From Erysipelotrichaceae bacterium (GTDB lineage: Bacteria; Bacillota_I; Bacilli_A; Erysipelotrichales; Erysipelotrichaceae): DNA of 10,066 nt. The stretch spans positions 1 to 10,066 of the forward strand of contig JAFWKS010000101.1 of assembly GCA_017511325.1 (NCBI GenBank). Direction: 5' to 3'. The notes below the pieces were generated by a model. That model was not told the origin of the DNA. It saw nothing but the letters and a program-made list of their open reading frames with translations, and did not search any database. This document shows positions 6,484-10,066 of this stretch, piece after piece (the first letter of the stretch is position 1; each line of letters begins with the position of its first letter). The translations under genes and the position numbers were made by a program.

Positions 6484-7779
6484 TTATTCGATACCTGTCT
6501 TCGGCAGTTTTAATTCATATGTTTCCAGCATCCTGTCGTAGCTGCTGATGGCTTTTTCAAGATGATTGAGGAAATCATCTATTTTATACATTCCGTCTTC
6601 ATTTGGGGTCAAGCCTTCAAATTCAAAGGTATAGAATTTTGGCGGATTGTTCAGATCGTGAATGGAGATGTTTCTTAACTGATCTATAGAATCATAGACG
6701 AGTCTTACCCTGATGAATCTTTCGTTTCCTTTTTTCCATTTTTCAAACAGGACTTTTGAGCCAATCGGTGTTCTTTTTTCAATGGCATCAGGTAAAGAAT
6801 AATCCTTGACATTTAAAGCTCCGAGGACTGAAGCGATGTTTGAGTCATGCCCGCAAAGGAAGGAGAAGATCCTGTCTTCGTTGTTTAGTTCGCTGTCGAT
6901 CTCCTTAAGAAGAGGATGAGCGATATTCTTGGAAACAAGATCGGTTGTATACAGGACATCCGTGAAGACGTCTTTGATCGACGCAAGAGCTTCCCAGTCT
7001 TCGATACTGAGTTCATGACCGAAGGCTGCAGTCTTCTCATCGCTTTGTTCATAATACTGGAGGACCAGAGCATCAGCCAGAGATGTGGCGTTCCTCAATG
7101 CACCTTTGACATTCGGCTCATTATCTAAAGGCATTACTATTTCAGTGCTGTCTTCGTTAAAATTTTTAATGTCTCCGTTTTTATACGCATCGGAATCTTT
7201 GAAATCCAGAACATCCATAAGCAGATCATATTCTTTGGTCAGATCTTTGAGCTTGGCGCTCATCTGTTTGGTGGCATCCTCTATGTATCTGTCGGAAACA
7301 AAAGTCAGCTTAGGAGTAAAGACCGGGTCCATCTTGTCATATTCGATCTGAACGATGATATCGCTGTTGGCTACCGGAAGAAAGCCGCTGGAGAAATACT
7401 GGGCTGTCGCGATAGTACGCTGCTTGGCGTTGGCATAGAATCTGATCTCATCGTTTTGAGGACGGTAGTTTTCTTCCATCAGGCCTTCTGAGATCAGCCA
7501 CTTTCTGAAATACTGGCCCATCGCTGTTTCCAGCATGCCTCCTCTTAAAGAAAGCTCGGAGGCGTTTGAAGACCACTCAAACCAGGTGTGCGGTGTAGCA
7601 GAGTCCAAGACTGAACCTTTGGTAGACAAAGGGGCACGGATGTTGTGACGGCTTAAGACGACTACTTCTTCCAGCTCATAACCGTTTTCGTTTTCGGCAA
7701 TGATACCGGAAGTAAACAGGGTAAGCATGATGCTTACGACGATCAATAGTTTAATGGTAAATATGCTTTTAATCTTCAT
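6484..7779 (-). CDS. secreted histidine-type acid phosphatase (glucose-1-phosphatase/phytase family)
   Basis: The 431-aa protein starts with a signal peptide (basic MKIK, hydrophobic core to about 24, likely cleavage after IIA at 28). The histidine acid phosphatase motif RHNIRAP occupies 44-50, with His45 as the phospho-acceptor and Arg44/Arg48 binding phosphate. Arg121 in QRTIATAQYF and His311-Asp312 in CGHDSNIAS complete the active site. The HDSN form and the RTPIGSKVLFEKW block (336-348) look more like glucose-1-phosphatase (Agp) than the HDTN form of AppA phytase. It should hydrolyse sugar phosphates or inositol phosphates outside the cell. Oddities: the protein ends LPKTGIE, a sortase-like LPxTG with no membrane anchor behind it; and there is no Shine-Dalgarno, the -10 ending 6 nt before the ATG, so the mRNA may be leaderless. 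It is divergent from the HIT gene. Confidence 0.9.
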   Translation of the reverse strand: MKIKSIFTIKLLIVVSIMLTLFTSGIIAENENGYELEEVVVLSRHNIRAPLSTKGSVLDSATPHTWFEWSSNASELSLRGGMLETAMGQYFRKWLISEGLMEENYRPQNDEIRFYANAKQRTIATAQYFSSGFLPVANSDIIVQIEYDKMDPVFTPKLTFVSDRYIEDATKQMSAKLKDLTKEYDLLMDVLDFKDSDAYKNGDIKNFNEDSTEIVMPLDNEPNVKGALRNATSLADALVLQYYEQSDEKTAAFGHELSIEDWEALASIKDVFTDVLYTTDLVSKNIAHPLLKEIDSELNNEDRIFSFLCGHDSNIASVLGALNVKDYSLPDAIEKRTPIGSKVLFEKWKKGNERFIRVRLVYDSIDQLRNISIHDLNNPPKFYTFEFEGLTPNEDGMYKIDDFLNHLEKAISSYDRMLETYELKLPKTGIE

Positions 7780-7785
7780 GGTTTA

Positions 7786-7794
7786 ATTCTAACA
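7786..7794 (-). promoter_or_regulatory. extended -10 promoter of the phosphatase gene
   Basis: Read on the minus strand this is TGTTAGAAT, i.e. TGn plus TAGAAT (5/6 to TATAAT). Six bases (TAAACC) separate it from the ATG, so transcription should start at or next to the start codon. No good -35 is visible. Confidence 0.6.
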
Positions 7795-7821
7795 TCTGAG
7801 CGTTAAAAAAAGAGGTCGGTT

Positions 7822-7830
7822 TGTTAGAAT
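7822..7830 (+). promoter_or_regulatory. extended -10 promoter of the HIT gene
   Basis: TGTTAGAAT is TGn plus TAGAAT (7825-7830). TTAAAA at 7803-7808 is a 4/6 -35 match with a 16-bp spacer. Transcription should begin near 7837, followed by AGGAG at 7841-7845 and the ATG at 7855. Confidence 0.65.
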
Positions 7831-7854
7831 ATAGATGAACAGGAGATAGAAGAA

Positions 7855-8274
7855 ATGAAAGATAATAATTGTGCTTATTGTGTCGGTGGAGAATTGTTGG
7901 ACAAGTTTGGCATCAAGATCTGTGATCTAAGCGTCAGTCAGCTGGTCCTATTCAAGGAACAAAGTCACAGAGGAAGATGTGTCGTTGCCTATAAGGACCA
8001 CGTCAGTGAACTGGTAAACATCAGTGAGGAAGAAAGAACAGCTTTCATGAATGATGTAGTAAGAGTTTCCAACGCTATCCACAAAGCATTCAATCCAGAC
8101 AAGGTAAATTATGGTGCCTATGGTGACACGGGCTGTCATTTGCATATGCATCTGGTACCAAAGTACAAGGATGGATTTGAATGGGGCGGAACCTTTGAGA
8201 TGAACCCAGGAAAGACATTCCTTACTGATGAGGAATATCAGGAGATCATCGATAAGATCAAGGCAAACCTGTAA
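7855..8274 (+). CDS. HIT-family nucleotide-binding protein
   Basis: This is a complete 139-aa histidine-triad protein. The signature H-x-H-x-H-x-x is HLHMHLVP (95-102), where the middle region supplies the nucleophilic histidine of nucleotidyl hydrolases and transferases. An N-terminal C-x2-C pair (Cys6, Cys9) together with His49 and the triad region resembles the zinc site of several HIT proteins. The RGRCVVAYKDHVSEL stretch (39-53) is the strand and loop that in relatives reads 'GH-x-LVIPK-x-H'. Likely activity is hydrolysis of an AMP-lysine, nucleoside phosphoramidate or dinucleoside polyphosphate in the cytoplasm; the exact substrate is not shown. AGGAG at 7841-7845 sits 9 nt before the ATG. 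The gene has its own promoter and a terminator at 8295-8316. Confidence 0.9.
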   Translation: MKDNNCAYCVGGELLDKFGIKICDLSVSQLVLFKEQSHRGRCVVAYKDHVSELVNISEEERTAFMNDVVRVSNAIHKAFNPDKVNYGAYGDTGCHLHMHLVPKYKDGFEWGGTFEMNPGKTFLTDEEYQEIIDKIKANL

Positions 8275-8294
8275 GATCATCACCAAAACATAAG

Positions 8295-8316
8295 AAAGGC
8301 TGAAGAAGCCTTTTTA
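8295..8316 (+). terminator. intrinsic terminator after the HIT gene
   Basis: AAAGGCT (8295-8301) pairs with AGCCTTT (8307-8313) around the loop GAAGA, and T residues follow. Confidence 0.75.
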
Positions 8317-8345
8317 TAATGCACCGTTAAAGCTTATGGTAAGAT
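8315..8345 (+). promoter_or_regulatory. candidate promoter region of azlCD
   Basis: Two -10 candidates are present: TATAAT at 8315-8320, within the tail of the preceding terminator, and an extended TGGTAAGAT at 8337-8345. The second would give a leader of only about 6 nt. Neither has a clear -35, so the true start cannot be chosen from sequence alone. Confidence 0.35.
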
Positions 8346-8357
8346 GACTAAAAAGAC

Positions 8358-9035
8358 ATGAATAAAGATACATTTAAAGAAGCACTGAAAGATTCATTGA
8401 ACATCCTGCCAGGATATATCGTATTGGGCATCGGGTTTGGTGTGCTTTTAAAAGCCAAGGGATATGGTCTTGCGGTGTGTCTTTTCATGAGCGGACTCAT
8501 CTATGCCGGAAGCATGCAGTATGTGGGGATCGATCTTTTAAGTAATGGTGCTTCACTTATCACTGCCTTCTTCATGACGATCATGGTCAACATCAGACAT
8601 CTTTTCTATGGAGTAGGCATGCTCAAGGAATATCAAAGCCTCAAGAAGCACAGGATCTACAACATCTTTGCTTTGACTGATGAGACCTTTTCGATCGTCT
8701 GCAGCAAGAGAGTCGAAGATAAAGACTACTATTTCTTTTTGTCCTTGCTGAACCATTCATACTGGATCACGGGTTCTTTGATCGGAAATGTCTTAGGGGA
8801 TATCCTTCCGTTCAACTATACCGGTATCGATTTTTCAATGACCGCTTTATTCACCGTCATATTGCTGGATCAATGGGAAAACAGCAATGATCATCTTCCG
8901 GTAATAATGAGTTTTATCGTTTCAGTGATCTGTCTGGTGATATTCGGCAGCAGTGATTTTCTGATCCCATCAATGATAGGCATTATCGTTTCTCTTTTTG
9001 TCTTAAGAAAGATCAGAGGTGATACTGATGCATAG
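8358..9035 (+). CDS. azlC: AzlC family branched-chain amino acid exporter, large subunit
   Basis: This 225-aa membrane protein has the usual AzlC features: an N-terminal charged helix leading to LPGYIVLGIGFGVL (17-30), the SGLIYAGSMQY segment (45-55), the VNIRHLFYG block with Asn78, Arg80, His81 and Tyr84, a TDE motif at 107-109, and GIDFSMTALF (156-165). It pairs with AzlD to export branched-chain amino acids or their analogues across the cytoplasmic membrane. The azlD start lies inside the end of this gene, so the two are translationally coupled. No Shine-Dalgarno is visible before the ATG (CTAAAAAGAC), which is unusual beside the strong site before azlD. No regulator of the Lrp or AzlB type is next to it in the window. 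Confidence 0.9.
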   Translation: MNKDTFKEALKDSLNILPGYIVLGIGFGVLLKAKGYGLAVCLFMSGLIYAGSMQYVGIDLLSNGASLITAFFMTIMVNIRHLFYGVGMLKEYQSLKKHRIYNIFALTDETFSIVCSKRVEDKDYYFFLSLLNHSYWITGSLIGNVLGDILPFNYTGIDFSMTALFTVILLDQWENSNDHLPVIMSFIVSVICLVIFGSSDFLIPSMIGIIVSLFVLRKIRGDTDA

Positions 9036-9342
9036 CTGGCTGATTGCAATCGTTATCTCCCTTACCACCATCGCCATAAGGTTTTTGCCATTTGTCCTTT
9101 TTAAAAACAAAACTCCTTCTTTTGTCGTGTATCTTGGCAAGGTGCTGCCGATGTGTGCGATGGCGATGCTGGTGGTGTACTGTTTAAAGGATGTGGATCT
9201 TCAAAGTACAGGCAGTTACATACCGGCTGCAGTTTCGTTGATGATCGTTATACTCAGTTATAAATGGAAACACAACACAGGCATCTCGATCTTAAGCGGA
9301 ACGATCACATATATGATTTTGGTGCAGTATTTTTTCTGCTAG
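9028..9342 (+). CDS. azlD: AzlD family branched-chain amino acid exporter, small subunit
   Basis: The 104-aa membrane protein has about four hydrophobic segments and the AzlD pattern: an N-terminal helix ending RFLPFVLF (18-25), then a loop and LPMCAMAMLVVY (40-51), where LP and the small-residue helix are typical. It works with AzlC as the second subunit of the exporter. The ATG at 9028 is preferred because AGAGG at 9015-9019 is 8 nt upstream. A GTG at 9019 would add three residues but would destroy that spacing, since it overlaps the ribosome-binding site itself. The gene overlaps azlC by 8 nt. Confidence 0.88.
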   Translation: MHSWLIAIVISLTTIAIRFLPFVLFKNKTPSFVVYLGKVLPMCAMAMLVVYCLKDVDLQSTGSYIPAAVSLMIVILSYKWKHNTGISILSGTITYMILVQYFFC

Positions 9343-9345
9343 TCT

Positions 9346-9353
9346 TGTATAAT
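9346..9353 (+). promoter_or_regulatory. -10 promoter element of the DegV gene
   Basis: TGTATAAT contains a perfect TATAAT at 9348-9353. Transcription would start near 9360, upstream of TAAGGAG at 9368-9374. No -35 match is clear. No terminator separates azlD from this point, so read-through from azlCD is possible. Confidence 0.55.
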
Positions 9354-9383
9354 ACAGAAGAACAAAGTAAGGAGATTTATCAA

Positions 9384-10066
9384 GTGAGCGTAAAAATAGT
9401 AACAGATTCCGGAAGCGACATTTCACAGGCAAGAGCCAAGGAACTTGGAATAACAGTATTACCACTTACATTCAGATTCGGAACTGAAGAATATCTTGAT
9501 GGTGTGACGATGACGCCGAAAGAGTTCTATGACCGACTCGAAAAGGAAGCAGAGCTTCCGAAGACTTCTCAGATCCCGCCATTCAGGTACGGTGAAGTAT
9601 TCAAGGAACTGACTGCCGATGGCAGCGATGTGCTGTATGTCTGTATCTCCTCTGGCGTATCAGGCACCATTCAAAGCGCGACCATGGCCGCTTCAGAATT
9701 TGACGGTAAAGTCAAGGTGTTTGACAGCCGCCACTTCTGTATCAGCGAAGGCTTGCTGGCAGAATATGCCAAGAGATTGGCTGATGAAGGCAAGGATCTT
9801 GATGAGATCTACAACGAATTAAACAGAGTCAGAGGCAAAGTCAGGATCATTGCGATCTTTGCGACTCTGGAAAATCTCAAGAAGGGCGGAAGGATCTCTT
9901 CTACTGCCGCCTTTGTCGGTGAAGTATTATCGATCAAACCACTGATCACCATCACCGATGGTGTTGTCGACATTCCAGGCAAAGTTAGAGGCATGAAAAA
10001 AGGCTATCAGGCTATGCGTGATTATATCCTCAATGAAGGCGGCATCGATCTTTCCATGCCGTGTGG
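9384..10066 (+). CDS. DegV family fatty-acid-binding protein (FakB type), 3' end missing
   Basis: The gene starts at a GTG (9384) with TAAGGAG 9 nt upstream, and 227 codons are visible before the window ends; family members are about 280-290 aa. The fold is recognisable from VKIVTDSGSDIS (3-14), KTSQIPP (60-66), ISSGVSGTIQSA (88-99), FDSRHF (113-118) and LENLKKGGRIS (162-172). Thr61 and the Ser in the SSGVSGT loop match the residues that hold the fatty acid carboxyl group in FakB, and Arg170 is in the conserved GGR. Known members bind a free fatty acid and present it to the FakA kinase for phosphorylation and entry into phospholipid synthesis. FakA is not in the window. The C-terminus with the last ligand residues cannot be judged. 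Confidence 0.92.
   Translation, partial: MSVKIVTDSGSDISQARAKELGITVLPLTFRFGTEEYLDGVTMTPKEFYDRLEKEAELPKTSQIPPFRYGEVFKELTADGSDVLYVCISSGVSGTIQSATMAASEFDGKVKVFDSRHFCISEGLLAEYAKRLADEGKDLDEIYNELNRVRGKVRIIAIFATLENLKKGGRISSTAAFVGEVLSIKPLITITDGVVDIPGKVRGMKKGYQAMRDYILNEGGIDLSMPC

Larger units (their letters stand above)
7786..7830. repeat. 9-bp inverted repeat ATTCTAACA / TGTTAGAAT between divergent genes
   Basis: ATTCTAACA at 7786-7794 is the exact inverse complement of TGTTAGAAT at 7822-7830, with 27 bp between them. Each arm is the extended -10 element of one of the two divergent genes, which explains the repeat at least in part. Confidence 0.75.

Noticed and set aside
7948..8286. 112-codon open frame on the minus strand
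   Set aside because: It is antisense to the HIT gene, which has a full histidine triad and good start signals.
9019..9027. GTG start for azlD three codons upstream
   Set aside because: The GTG overlaps the AGAGG ribosome-binding site that is well placed for the ATG at 9028.

Overview
This window looks like ordinary core chromosome of a Gram-positive, fermentative, low-to-moderate GC Bacillota. The mix (butyrate-kinase-type enzyme, GH1 phospho-glycosidase, DegV, HIT, AzlCD, ferredoxin-type aldo/keto reductase, lipoprotein) and the AT-rich extended -10 promoters suggest an Erysipelotrichales-like gut organism. That placement is inference; there is no rRNA or marker gene here. The standard code fits: Trp is TGG, and TGA appears as a stop only once, at 95-97.

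Layout. (1) 2-522: the tail of an ABC transporter ATPase, coupled by an ATGA overlap to an uncharacterised 142-aa protein and closed by a hairpin terminator. (2) 579-1795: a small nucleoside 2-deoxyribosyltransferase-like protein on + that converges on, and overlaps by 4 nt, a minus-strand beta-propeller-like lipoprotein. (3) 1796-3069: a divergent control region with a 9-bp direct repeat and an extended -10 promoter, then an aldo/keto reductase with two 4Fe-4S clusters and a strong terminator. (4) 3104-3728: a six-helix membrane protein of unknown function with its own promoter and terminator. (5) 3800-6473: a divergent butyrate-kinase-like gene followed without a clear terminator by a GH1 6-phospho-beta-glucosidase, ending in a hairpin that can serve both strands. 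(6) 6484-8316: a secreted histidine acid phosphatase on the minus strand and a HIT-domain protein on +, fired from mirror-image promoters. (7) 8358-9342: the azlC/azlD pair, a branched-chain amino acid exporter. (8) 9384-end: a DegV/FakB-type fatty-acid-binding protein, cut by the window edge.

Most genes are small independent transcription units. Plausible shared themes are sugar-phosphate scavenging (phosphatase, phospho-beta-glucosidase) and fermentation or redox balance (aldo/keto reductase, butyrate kinase), but these are not one operon. I see no CRISPR array, transposon, prophage, rRNA or tRNA, and no gene-free stretch above 300 bases. I do not find convincing evidence of a new multi-gene system. 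The points most worth checking are the phosphatase that ends in a bare LPKTG motif, the mirrored divergent promoter with a probable leaderless mRNA, the divergent butyrate-kinase variant, and a direct-repeat operator candidate upstream of the aldo/keto reductase.
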